Assembly: GCA_900660155.1 (NCBI GenBank)
Contig: CABFPE010000005.1
Span: 2,625,847 to 2,646,141 of the forward strand
Origin: Hofstenia miamia
Taxonomy: Eukaryota; Xenacoelomorpha; Acoela; Hofsteniidae
Length of the DNA stretch: 20,295 bases
Direction of reading: 5' to 3'
Position 1 is the stretch's first letter; each line of letters opens with the position of its first letter. Shown here in pieces: positions 1 through 12,300 of this stretch. The notes beneath the pieces were generated by a model that searched no databases, was not told the DNA's origin, and was given only the letters and a program-made list of their open reading frames with translations. The translations under genes and the position numbers were made by a program.

Positions 1-32
<32 letters not shown>
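1..32. repeat. (AT)n microsatellite
   Basis: Unbroken AT dinucleotide run at the left end of the window; it may continue outside. Confidence 0.97.
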
Positions 33-36
<4 letters not shown>

Positions 37-3000
37 AGCAATTGCTCAGATACGCATTAATTTTATGCTTAATAAATATTCTAGCCGTAAATTTGTACAG
101 AGAAAACTATTTTCACTTAAAATTTTATTAAATATTTATCTTATTATTATAATTTAAAGAAACTTTAAGAAATCTATGAAATTAATTGTCGATTCCGTAT
201 TAACTAATTTAAATTTAAGGATATTATCCAAAATTCGCTGATTAATAATTACAAAATAATATGATTATACATTAGATGCATAATTCTCCGCAACAATGCC
301 TCTGAGATATCATCTGTCAATCACCAGTGGTCCTTGGTTTATTAGCGAAGGAGAGAAAAATCGATTGGCGCTCTCTATATCAATGCCTTGATTTATAATG
401 AACACGTTGAAAATTTACAATTTTGAGAGAATAATTTAATCTCCTAATAAAGAAAATAATTGAATTATGGCTAATATTGCAGTAAATAATTTGGTTTTAA
501 ATCTGCTTTACTATTAATCCAAAGATGTGTTATAGATATTTATCTATTTTTGATTAACATTTGAATAATAGAATATTATTAGACGAAAAAAACTGCTGAA
601 GAATAAATTTGAAATTCTTAACGGTAATTTTGTCATATAGGTTAAATATTTACAAACAATATTGAATAGCAAATATTTATAGAGAGAAGCACAACCTCAA
701 TGCCATTTTTTAAAACTGTGACTTAATTTCTAGTGACCATGTAAAAAATCTTTCATGAATTAGTTTGTACTTTACAAATAAATTTGCTTCAACTCTCAAA
801 ATTGAATAAGAAATTAAAATGTATAATAAATTAGCAAGAATATTTAATTTTGTTCAGTAATTACAAATATTATCACAGTATTTTTAAACATTCAAATTCT
901 AATTCTACTAAGCTTAGTAAAATATTATATGGAAGCCAAAAAATCATTTGAAATTATAATAACTAAAATTAAATATATGCAAAAATTATATAATTTAAAA
1001 TGAACACTAAAATTCAATGAAATGCTGGCAAAACAAAGAAAAATTTAAAAAATGTGAAGATTTTATAAATATATAGTAATAGTGTAATTTTAATAGCAAT
1101 TGAAATTTAAAATAAATATATATAAAACTGTAATTAAATGTAGTTGGTCAAACTATAACATACTAGCAACAATACTTAAAAATTAGATAAAATTAGAAAA
1201 CCACTAATTTTTAGAGAATATACTTAAGACTGTTTATTTACACTTTTCATATAAATTCCATAGACAATTTGTTTGCATAAATAAAACGGGATAAACACAT
1301 TTAGTTAATTCATAAGTGAAATTATTATGAGTGCTTAGTAAATAGGCTTGAGTAGGACAAAATTGAAGTAATCCAAATGATACATGTATTTAATCTAAGC
1401 AATAAATTACAACCTATAAAATGTCATCACGTAAATCTGAAAATATTTATAAGTGCATCTTTTAAATCAAAGCTACTTATCGAGATTAGAAAATTATTTC
1501 CTATTCAAGAGAATAAAATAAAATAATTAATTTTAAAAACAAATATTATTGATTGACCGTTTACAACACTGATTAACAAGCCTTACAACTTAATGAAATT
1601 TCAAATGCTTTTGAAAAAAGTATTTGCTTTAAATAAATAATTAAAATTTGCTAACATGGATTCTATTGATGACGTATACTTCAAAAAGAATCATCGCAAA
1701 TTCAATCATGGATTTTATAATCAGTATTTGCGGTGGTGATAGTTATATTTCCATGTTGTTCTTTGGAAGCATCGATTGACAGTGCGAAATAAGAGACGGA
1801 AATATTTGCACAGGTGTCAAATGGAATCATTCCTAATCAATAAAATGCTAGGGAGCATAACTTTGTAGAAAACATAAATTACATAGTTTTTATTGCCAAA
1901 GTCCTTTGTAGTGAAATTTGTATTTCAAATGGTTACAATTCAACAGGAAAATACTGCATAAAACACAATTTTGTAAGTAATTGATATTAATTTTTTGAAG
2001 CTGTTGACTGAAAAGTTATTCAAGCATAATATAGTAAGCACTTAACGATTACATAGGGTCTAAGAAAACGCCAAGACATATGTATTTTGAAAATCAAGTT
2101 TTTCAGGCAACTTTAAAATAACACATGTGGCATGTACAAAATTAATTAGAATCCTTTTTTAAAGAAATTAGAATAAAATATTGCGATTCACATTCACGTA
2201 TGCGAAAAAATTATTTGAGAAATATCTTAACATATTTTTTCATTCAAGGTTAAGGATATATATGTTTCAGCAAATGAAGACAAAAAAGTAAATGGCTTTC
2301 AAAAAAGAAAAAATACATAAGAACTTTGTTGACTTTTTCCGAAATATCTTCCAATATATAATGTACCTACACAATATGACATAAATTATTAATGTAATTC
2401 ATTTACCAACATATCTTGTAAATGCAACAAAAGAGAGTCTTGCACTTAGGGATTGAATTGAAGGGCACATATAGTTAAAACTAAGAAGACCTTTCAAATA
2501 AAAAACATTGGATTTATTTAAGCGCATCTGATAATAAAGAAATCTCATTCGTTTTTAAATTAAAGAAACCTTAAAAGCTTCTTTTATTAATTGGCGTTAA
2601 ATTAGATAGACCACGTGTCTCTAATTAAAACATCAGAGCAAAATTTCAGATTCCAAGAATATTTTCATTATCATGTTTTGTCACATTAATGAATATCTAC
2701 AAAGTTGGACTAATCTTAAATAGAAATATAAATATTGTATATAAAGCAATTTATGAAAATGTGTGGCAAATGGAATAAATACTAAATATACAATATTGTA
2801 ATAAATAAAGTAGTCGATGTCCATATGATTAAAATTCCATCATAAAATTCTGGATTAATTCTTAGGAAGTCAAAACATGGCTTCGTAATGACAAAGACAT
2901 TTATTTTAAGTTGATAAGGAAAAAGTAATATTTATACCCATTGCAAAAATGAAAATGAAAATTGCTTAAGATAGTCTATTTTACAAAAAATTTTTAAAAA

Positions 3001-3222
3001 TACAATTAGTTGGCATAAATTCTAGATTAGAAAATGTTTACGAATATAGAGCCCAATCAAGTAGCTTTTTGTTACTTCTAAGTAGAGTTGGATTTACTAA
3101 AGACTTAATTTATATTAATAAGATTTGGCTCTAGAATGCTTTGCTGGAGATATTTTACTGAAAGATATATAAATCAGCGCTGGTAACTAATTGAAATTTT
3201 ATTGAGTAAATAAAAATCATAC
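1..3222 (-). other. Downstream intron of the Tie-like gene (start of window)
   Basis: AT-rich, with stops in all frames for most of its length. It starts with an (AT)n tract at 1-32. A more GC-rich patch lies at about 285-395. A splice-phase-compatible open stretch lies at 1705-1832; it has no credible donor and no clear FN3 signature, so it is not called as an exon. Nothing else recognisable was seen, and the remaining coding part of the receptor must lie mostly outside the window. Confidence 0.6.
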
Positions 3223-3381
3223 CATCGCAAAGTGTAACAACAGACTTGCTGGCTGTGTATCGTCCCACTCCATTATCTGGCCTAATAACTTGAAGATAAA
3301 ATGTGTAGTTGGTGTAAGGGAGCAGGTCTCCAACTGTAAGCTCACATGGATCGCAGTCGAATCCCTTATGCCCTTTAATTT
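3223..3381 (-). CDS. Tie-like: Tie-like exon: second half of the FN3 domain
   Basis: 159 bp, 52 full codons. The acceptor is tttatttag before 3381 and the donor is GTATGA at 3222-3217. The peptide supplies FN3 strands E to [19 protein letters not shown] is the L-x-P-x-T-x-Y motif, followed by [20 protein letters not shown], the loop and strand G ending near the domain boundary. An NYT sequon is present. Two extra cysteines (CDPC) occur just before strand E and may form a local disulfide. This is the last exon I can support; it ends with a one-base overhang that must continue further left. Confidence 0.87.
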
Positions 3382-6300
3382 CTAAATAAAATTCCCTTTA
3401 GAAAAAATTATTCTTATTTTGACCAATGCGACCTGGATGAATTTCATATTTAAGTTGATATAGTATTTGTCAAATATAAAATCCATTATAGAAAAATTCC
3501 ATTTAAAATTACCAATTTCATGTAAAGCGATTGAACGCTTGAAAAATTCCAATGTAAATAACAGTGAGGGAAGAATTTATCTGTGATTATTCGGCAAACT
3601 AAAGCAAAAGAAACTGCTAAAGTCATTACGATAGTATTTGAAGCTCCAATAAAATGTTGGTTATGAGGCTCAGAGACCCCTTCTATTACATTCATCGAAA
3701 AAATCAATATTTTAAAGTTTGAAATAAATGTAGTGAATTATAGATAAAATAGATTCAAAAATATTTAGAAAAGGAATAATATCAGAAAAATATATTTGAA
3801 GTGACGAAAAGGAAGTTGAAAAAGAAAACTGTTATCAATTACAAGCATACGAAACAACTGTGTTTCAATTAAGGAGTATTATTTCTTTTCATCATTTAAC
3901 CATCTTACAACTACAAAAAACGAATACACCGCAGAAATGGATTGGCTAAAAGCAGTTAATGATATTTACATTATTATTTAACGATACTTGTTGTGTTTGT
4001 AATGGAAAGAGTGAATAGCCTGCTAATGCTTGCATAAATGCAATCTCTCCAATTATTGATTTTAAGATGATTATTCCTTGTCAAACTGACATATTATTGA
4101 GGTTGGCAATTATCAAGCGTGAAAATAAATGTTACAATACAGTGCAAGAATGTGACAACTGCAACGATTTGATTCATAACGTCAGCGGAAGACGCTGTTC
4201 TTGTTGTCAATTTGACAGAACTATTAAAAATATCAATAATTTATAAAAATACGAAAGAAAAGAATTATCGAAGATTAAAAAATTGATTTTAACTAGAACA
4301 CTATCATCGTTGTGGCATGCATACTTTGATGGCAGTTCAATAGAATTTCTTGAAATCGAAATTGAATCCATCATTATACAAGTATTCATAACTGTTTTTA
4401 ATCGTAGCCAAAGGACTGAGAAGGGTGGGGTTCTCAACACTACCTTAGGAATTCTTGACGTTAATTAACAAGGTAAATACAAAAAATTTATTGAACAAAA
4501 GATGAAATGAAAACATTTTTACATTACTGTTGTTCTATATCTATCTAATCACCTACAATAATGAACTCGATTTTGTTGTGATTCTATACACTCTTTGCAT
4601 TAGGTGTTACCCTGCTTTGAATGTGCTTATAATATTAAATAGTTAATTAAGGAGGGTCATATGCTAAATTTGTGAATAAAAATCATTTTACCAATGTATA
4701 ATGATCACATTTATTACTTATTTTGTTCCTAAAATAATAAAGACACAACATATGGTTTGTTTAAAGTTTATTCATTTATTAAATATATAATACAGCCCAT
4801 TGAAATCCCCGTGGTATAGCACGGACAGTTTCCTAGTTGATAATTAAAATCATGGAGTACTGAATTGAACTAATAAGTAACCATGTGTATGCATTGCTTT
4901 CCCTTAGTTTATTCAAAGTGGTGACACATGATAAGGTTATTTGCAACCCCAGCTCTTCACTCTACCTCACTTCTATTAAAAACTATAAATTCACTATAAA
5001 AAACTCTTGATCAACGTTGTAAAACACAGTATCATCCCGAGACTGAGGTCAAGAATTGATACATTTGAATGTTAAAAAAAGAAATTTGAACATTACATTA
5101 AGAATATTGAAAAATATAGGATATTATATCACAAACAAAATATACAATGTATAAATAATTTATTAAGCATTATTTATTCTATTCACATAATCTATTGATA
5201 CTCTTAGTAAGTTATTCCGGTTAAATTAAAATTTCACGTTATTATACATTATAAGAATAACTGTTTAAAAGTTGTTGTTTGGTAGTAATGGCTTATTATG
5301 TTGCAAATTGCGGGAAGGATTAAAAAAATTACGTCTTAGATCGAAGATTTTGTTCCAAGAATTTCGCATAGTTGCGAACATTAATTGATTTACTACAAAA
5401 TAATTTCTAAAAATTCCCATTAAAAGACTTGGGGAGGTATGTGTCAAATAATGTGGCACATGTTGAAGCAAGTTATAATTTCAATACCAGTTGGCGAAAG
5501 TGTGGAAATTGATGGCTTTCACTCAATGATTTTCTAGTAAGAATTGAAATAAAATAGGTCCTCCCAAATGTATAAAAACACTTTTAGTTTTTACTTTTAA
5601 ATTTCAAAATGCGGTATTATGAATAATTTAAGATGAAAATATTCGGAATTCTGTCTGAGATGATATACGTTGTAAAATTGAGTTGCAGCAGCGGTCTACG
5701 ACAAGAACAAAGTTCATCAGCCACCAAATTTAATCAGAAATATTGTAAACTTTACTCTAAGACAGTTCCGCTGAATTTTATATTAAACTTTTCCTTAATT
5801 AAACACAACTAAATCTCAATGAGAAGTCAGTAACCAATTTAATAAATTCAGCCAACTCATATATTTTAAGCACTCCCTTGGCGACAGCTTAATAAACGAA
5901 AATAAATAAAATATAACATAATTTAATCAATGCTGGATGCTAATATTTCTATGTCATTTCACTTTGGATTAAAACCATTACACTATTTACCCAATTACCT
6001 CATTGGAATGCATTATCAATCATTCTAGTAAAAATTTAAATACGTTTTCCTTAATAAGATATTGAACAGTTTCTAGGTAATTCCAGCGAGGAATTACACG
6101 AAATTTAGTTGCTAAATATTTTTTATATATTAATTGTTATTTTGAAAATTTTTATTTATAGTTGATGAAATGAAATTTATATTTTTTTCTGAAATAAAAA
6201 TAAAATACATTTTAAGACAAGCTAACTTCTTCACTTTATACTAGAGAACTTGAACTAGATGAAACATTTTAAACCAGTTTAAACGTACATTCTTATGCAA

Positions 6301-9300
6301 AATATTGATTTCAAAGTATATGTATAATAAGCGGTCAAACAAGTTCACATTCACATAGCGACTATGTAAAGCTACAATAGTGTTTTGAATAAGTTAGGTG
6401 CTATTTACCTCTTGGTTTATCTTGTTGCTGACTTGACAATCGATATTGGACTATAGGTCCATCGCCAAAATCAACATAGCGAGTCCATCGTCTCCATCTA
6501 ACTCGAACGCGCTCTTTTGTAACACTAACAATTGTGAGATTCGACTTTAAAAATGGCAAATCTAAACAATTATTTAATAGTTCAATGAATTATTCCACTT
6601 AAAAAACCAAAAAATAATCATCTCAATCATGATTTCAATTGATCATCTTATAAATTAAGGACAATGTCCATTCAAAATCACAATCCTTACAAAAATGCCT
6701 AATCTTGGATAATCTACACTCATTCATTTGTTTTCAACTTGGACTAAATGTCTCCAATTATCCAAATCCAAAAATGGCAATCTTTTAAATTAAAGACAAT
6801 GTCGGTTTAAAATCACAATCCTAACAAAAAATGCTTAATCTTGGATAATGTGCACTCATTCATTGAATTCAACTTGGACTAAATGTCTCCAATTATCCAA
6901 ATCAAAAAATAGAAATTCCTCTTATTGTATGATTATATTCACTACAAGAAAATAATGCTACACATTTAGAATTTTTCAGTCTTAAAAATAACGATGAATG
7001 TCCGATATCAAAATAAACAGATTTCTGGAAACTAGAATTAAGACAATCAATTGTAAAACAATGTTTTTCATTTATTGAAATTAATGTTAACCTTAAACAG
7101 CCTGAGGTTTTTAGAAAAATTGTCATCATTCTAGAAAAAACTTCAAACGCTTATAGATCTAAAGATTTTAACGGCGTACCCAATCGTGACCTCTGACTTT
7201 GCGCAAGGCACCCCTCAACGGGGTTGGAAAATCCTTGCGCATGTCAAGAAGCAGTCAAAGTTCTTTTTGTTCCATGAGCTCAAAAGATTATAATCGCATG
7301 AACATTAGATAGGGAGAGAACTTAAATCTTTTTCAAAAAATTTTAAATAGTTATTCTTTTCAACTACTTCATTCATATCAATACGCATTAATGAAAATAT
7401 TCAGCATTGAATTAAAACATATTCCCCAATAGGCAAATCCATTCTCACGGTTTTCAATTTGATATTAGGCTTGGAAAACATTTTTTGCAAATTTGTAAAA
7501 ACGATTTGTCCTTTTAAAAGGCTGTTCATGGATAAAGAAGAGTAATGAAGAATCTGTAGAAAGATGATAAAATACCAATGATTTCGGGATCATACATTTT
7601 GAAATAATGTGGTTTCGGTATCAAATAAAAAAATTGATTAAAATCCGGATACTTTTCCCTTTGTGCGTTAATTAAGAATCCTGGAAATATTTGATGAATC
7701 TTAAATTTTAATTGTTAATTATTATTGGAATTCACACCGTTTGTTTCATTGACAATGGGGAAGACAATGAAGGCAGTAGAATGCAAACAAGTGGTTTGCA
7801 GCCTCAAGGGAATGCGACATTGTTTATTTGTAGATAAAGTTACTTTTTGCACAAAGAGTCAGAGGATGGTAATTGGTCACTCTGCGTCGTCCAAGATACG
7901 ATTCAAAAAATTCCTGTCAATTATTAAATGGTAGACCATTGTTTCTTTTTAACGGTTTTCTCACACATAAAAAAGTCGTTTAGAATTTTAAAACAGGTAT
8001 TATGAATGCTAAAAAAATTATGACAATTCACGTGATCTGCAAACAACCAATTAAAGGTGGAGAATTTTGAAAAAATCTTTTCTAGATGAATCCCCGTTTC
8101 ACCCTACACGTATCTTCCGTGAGCTATATATAAGAACAAACAATGAAATGTATCAATAGACCCTTGTAACTAAAAAAAATTCTATGCAAATAATGTAGTT
8201 GTAGAAAAAAGAGATAAAAAAAGATATGCTATAGGTATGGAAAGTTTTGTTGAAGAAAGCAAAACTTAAAAATAGCACAACTTTGTATGCATAATATTCT
8301 TGAGTATTTAATAAACGCCATGCAGATGAACTAAACATTTACCATTATAGAACATTTAAAAACGAATATAGTTAATGATTAAAAAGATATTAATGCAACT
8401 CATTGATGATCTTTATATTTCGTATTAGTCTACAAATCAGACACTTTTCTGACAGAAATAGGATGATTAGCTAGGTATAAATTAGCATTAACTTATTTCT
8501 TTCTTTTATCACCCGTATTTGTACCTCTCAAACATTAAATAGAATTGTATTATTTTTGTATACAATGCATTAATCACAAAATATTGAACTACATTTGCAA
8601 ATATATTAACCTCAAAACCGTCTGGCGTCTACTTAAGAGGACAAACCGTTTTTCCACATTTAAAAATCTTCTTCTTCAATTCTTTGGAAATTTGTACATA
8701 GTGAATTAAAAAGATATCTAATGCAACTCATTGATGATCTTTATATTTCGTATTAGTCTCCAAATCAGACACTTTTCTGACAGAAATAGGATGATTAGCT
8801 AGGTATAAATTAGCATTAACTTATTTCTTTCTTTTATCACCCGTATTTGTACCTCTCAAACATTAAATAGAATTGTATTATTTTTGTATACAATGCATTA
8901 ATCACAAAATATTGAACTACATTTGCAAATATATTAACCTCAAAACCGTCTGGCGTCTACTTAAGAGGACAAACCGTTTTTCCACATTTAAAAATCTTCT
9001 TCTTCAATTCCTTGGAAATTTGTACATAGTGAAGCATGGACATATCTATTGGCAAACATGCTTAAATTGAATGCTGAAAATTGTTATTAAAGTGAATTTC
9101 TGTGACTGAAGTAGGTGAAAAGATTAACTATCTTTCTTTGAAAATTTCGATTTTTCGAAAAAGATTTAAACTCACTTCATACCTATCGTTCACATATTTA
9201 TAAGATTTTTAACAAACGGAAGTCACAGAGATATTGACTGTTTCTTGATATATGCAAAGATATCGCAAGCCCATTGAGGCGTGCCGTGCCCAAAGTTCGA

Positions 9301-12300
9301 TTCCGTGGGGCTATAAGCGTTTTAAATTTTTTTATAGGATCATAAAACAATTTGAGAAATCCCCGAGCTGTTTAAAGTTAAAAAGACGTATGAATGGACT
9401 TATGTGACTAGAAGAAAAAATTAACATGCTAAGATTTTGTTAATATTTTCATGAGAAGAAACTCGCAATTTCGGATAGATTGTTGGCGAATTAAATTTAT
9501 TAGAACATGTCAATTCTATTTATTCATATGGAAATCAGAAAATAGTGAATTATCAGATTTAAAGCCGAAGCAATGAATAATATTAACGTGTATTTCCGTA
9601 CTCACCGTAGAATCTCACGAACGTCCTGGCCAGCACTCTCTGCTCATAAGAACATGTATAAACACCCATCTCAGTCTGATCAACATGAAATTCAACATGC
9701 ATGGGGACGAAACCACGAAGCTGCATCTCAGATCCATTTGTGGGGAGGTATGTGTGCCCTGTTGGACTCTTCAGCTTTGCATGGACATAGTCAAGCATAT
9801 GTCCTGAGAAAAGACTGCATATAAACACAGTCTTTGATCCGGGATTAGCACGTATGTTAAAGAAGTCAACAGCGTGCGTAGTGCTTTCTAAAAAGTTTAC
9901 ATAGTTAAATAACACCTGGAGGTTATTGAAAATGATTACCATTAAATTAGGGAATTATAATATAAGGATGTAGAAGGTCAAGAGAGCTCAATATCTTTTA
10001 TGTTACCTCATTATCTGCAGAGTTCCTTCTATGAATGAAAATGAGTTCATGAATCTTTAACGTGTATAAAATTTTCAATAAAATCAAAAAAACCATGTTT
10101 GGAAGTTAAAATTTTAAATTAAGGTGCACAAAGATAGTGAATTGCCTAGATTATGCTTCTTTAATGACCGGATCTGAGATAAAGTAAAATTAAAATCTCC
10201 AAATATTTTAGTGTTTTCATGAAGCATACAGGGAGTAATTGCATGCAATAGTAAAAATAAGGCATGGTTTTCCTGAAAATAAATTTAGCATTTGCAATTT
10301 TTGGTTGTCAAAACTGTCCTACACATTAATTTTCACTAAATTGTTAAATTAAGCGCAAGTATCTATTAGAGGTTACCCTTCAATAACAAAATCGTCATAA
10401 TATCATTATTCGGAAATCGGTTTCTCTTTAAAGTAAAGCTGATATTAAAAATGGTGCACTTGACGTTTGGATCTAAAGGCTTACATACTTCCTGTCTCCG
10501 TAAATCCCTTAAGACATATTAGACGATTACATTAAGGAATAAATATAGGAAACAATTTGGTAATAATGCAGTATTTTAATGAAATTTAAGATACACTTTA
10601 CAACAATATTAAGAGTTGATTTAATTAAATCAGTGACAAAGTTGCTTTTAGCAAGTTCATTGAAGGGCATCACAAATATTTGACTGTGAATTCTTAGAAA
10701 TCATTGAACAAACTGTAATAAGTACATACACTGAGTATCTCAAGCCCAGTAGATAAAATATTCTTTCTAGCTACAATATTGCATTTTATGATATTTTGCT
10801 GTTTTCTAGTAATTAATTATTCAATTTTAGTGATGAAATTATCTATGACATCTTTGTATGAAAGTAGGGAAGCCGCCTCATTAAAATTTTTCTTGATACA
10901 CACTTCGTTAATTAGCATTTTAAATTTTGAATGGAAATTCATGCTAGCTTTGAATATGAATAAGCAAAATTGAGAATTACTTGTAATAAGCTATTCCAAG
11001 ATATTTATAAAAATGTTGATTTTCCAATATCATTGATTGATAAAACATCAAAACCAATTTTGATGACATGGTAAATTGGATAAATTTTCAAATTCTGTTG
11101 CCCTAAGCACTAGGTTGTAGGAAATTTTACATACACATTTAGGTTAGCCTTAAAAAATTTTTGAGGCTTTTTTCTGAATTTGAGAAATTAAGGATCTTAT
11201 GGAGAATGTATATAAGTTTGAATATGGAAGTTCTACAACATCTTGTGTATATTAAACATATAATATACAGTCTTGTACATAAAGGTCGCACATCTAACAT
11301 TTGAAATACATTCAAACATTATAATGTCAAATCATAATATACCCGCGCTAAATTGTCGACAGTTAATCGATTTAGTTTAGCTGAGTTCATTATCTCTCCT
11401 ATCCACGTAAGACTAACAGCAAAATCTGTTTACTCTTGAAAACATGGGAAATAAACCTACACAAAATCATGTCAGGAAACAGGTGATCCAAAAATCCCAG
11501 CTTAGACCGTCTCAAAAAGGAATAGCGGAACATTTAATGATCTCAAGATTTAATGTCAGGCGCATTATAGCCGCTATTAAAACTGAAGGCCGAATTGAAT
11601 GAGTAAACCCAGAAGGGCGTCCACAAAAGTTCTCAGAAAGATCCAGATCCTTATTAAGGAGGATATCAGTAATTTGTCCAAAAATGAAACTTAGAGAATT
11701 TAGACGTAGTTGGAGTGATGGTCAGAAGTATTCAATAGCAAAGCATCAGCAGGATTTTCCGGAAATATGATTTATTTGGAAGACACAGTTGCAAAAAACC
11801 TCTCCTAAATTCACATCACATCAAATCGAAATTATGCTGGTCTCATAAAAAAAATTAGCAACTGTGAAAAAGACTGGTGCAATGTTGTATTTTCTGATGA
11901 AAGTCCTATACAATTTCAATCGGGACGCGTGCAATTCGTCAGGAAACCTAAGGGTCAAGCATATCGATTCAAGCCAAGATATTTAGCTACAAATATACCC
12001 TGGTCGACAAAAATCAGTTATGGTGTTTGGAGCAATATGGAGTTCTAGGATGCAAGTTCTGGCAAAGGTGGATAAAGCGATGGATGAAGAACAATATGTT
12101 GACATCTTGAGCGTCCATGTACTGCCACTGGTGGATCAAGACCACTTTATGCAGCAAGGCAACGCACCTTGTCATAAATCCAAGGAAATTATGGCATTTA
12201 TGCTTCTGCTAAACTGCCAAGCGAGGTCTCCGGACCTCAATCGTATTGAAACTGTATGGGATCAGTTAAAGCGAATGGTGGATAATCGAAAGATTACAGA

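Larger units (their letters stand above)
6562..9605 (-). other. Intron between the Ig and FN3 exons (about 3.0 kb), repeat-rich
   Basis: Bounded by donor GTGAGT at 9605 and an acceptor ending GTTTAG at 6562. It contains an older 135-bp tandem duplication, a GC-rich stem-loop at 7194-7246, a young 328-bp tandem duplication at 8378-9033, a weak inverted repeat at 9099-9229, and a tRNA-like repeat at about 9262-9333. The plus-strand open frame at 7725-7934 has a less AT-biased composition but no recognisable domain or splice context, so it is left unassigned. Confidence 0.75.

Noticed and set aside
4207..4468. Overlapping open frames on both strands
   Set aside because: Both are short, have biased composition and match no family. 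No splice sites in the right phase join them to the receptor; the FN3 halves on either side already join directly.
7725..7934. 69-codon plus-strand frame of less AT-biased composition
   Set aside because: No domain, signal or splice context was recognised. It could be a worn transposon fragment, but nothing specific supports that.
9262..9333. Functional tRNA gene
   Set aside because: The B-box is good but the T-stem does not pair, and no full cloverleaf with acceptor stem could be drawn.
9573..9824. 83-codon plus-strand open frame
   Set aside because: It lies antisense over the Ig exon (9606-9887), whose minus-strand frame has Ig motifs and clean splice sites. The plus frame has no recognisable domain.
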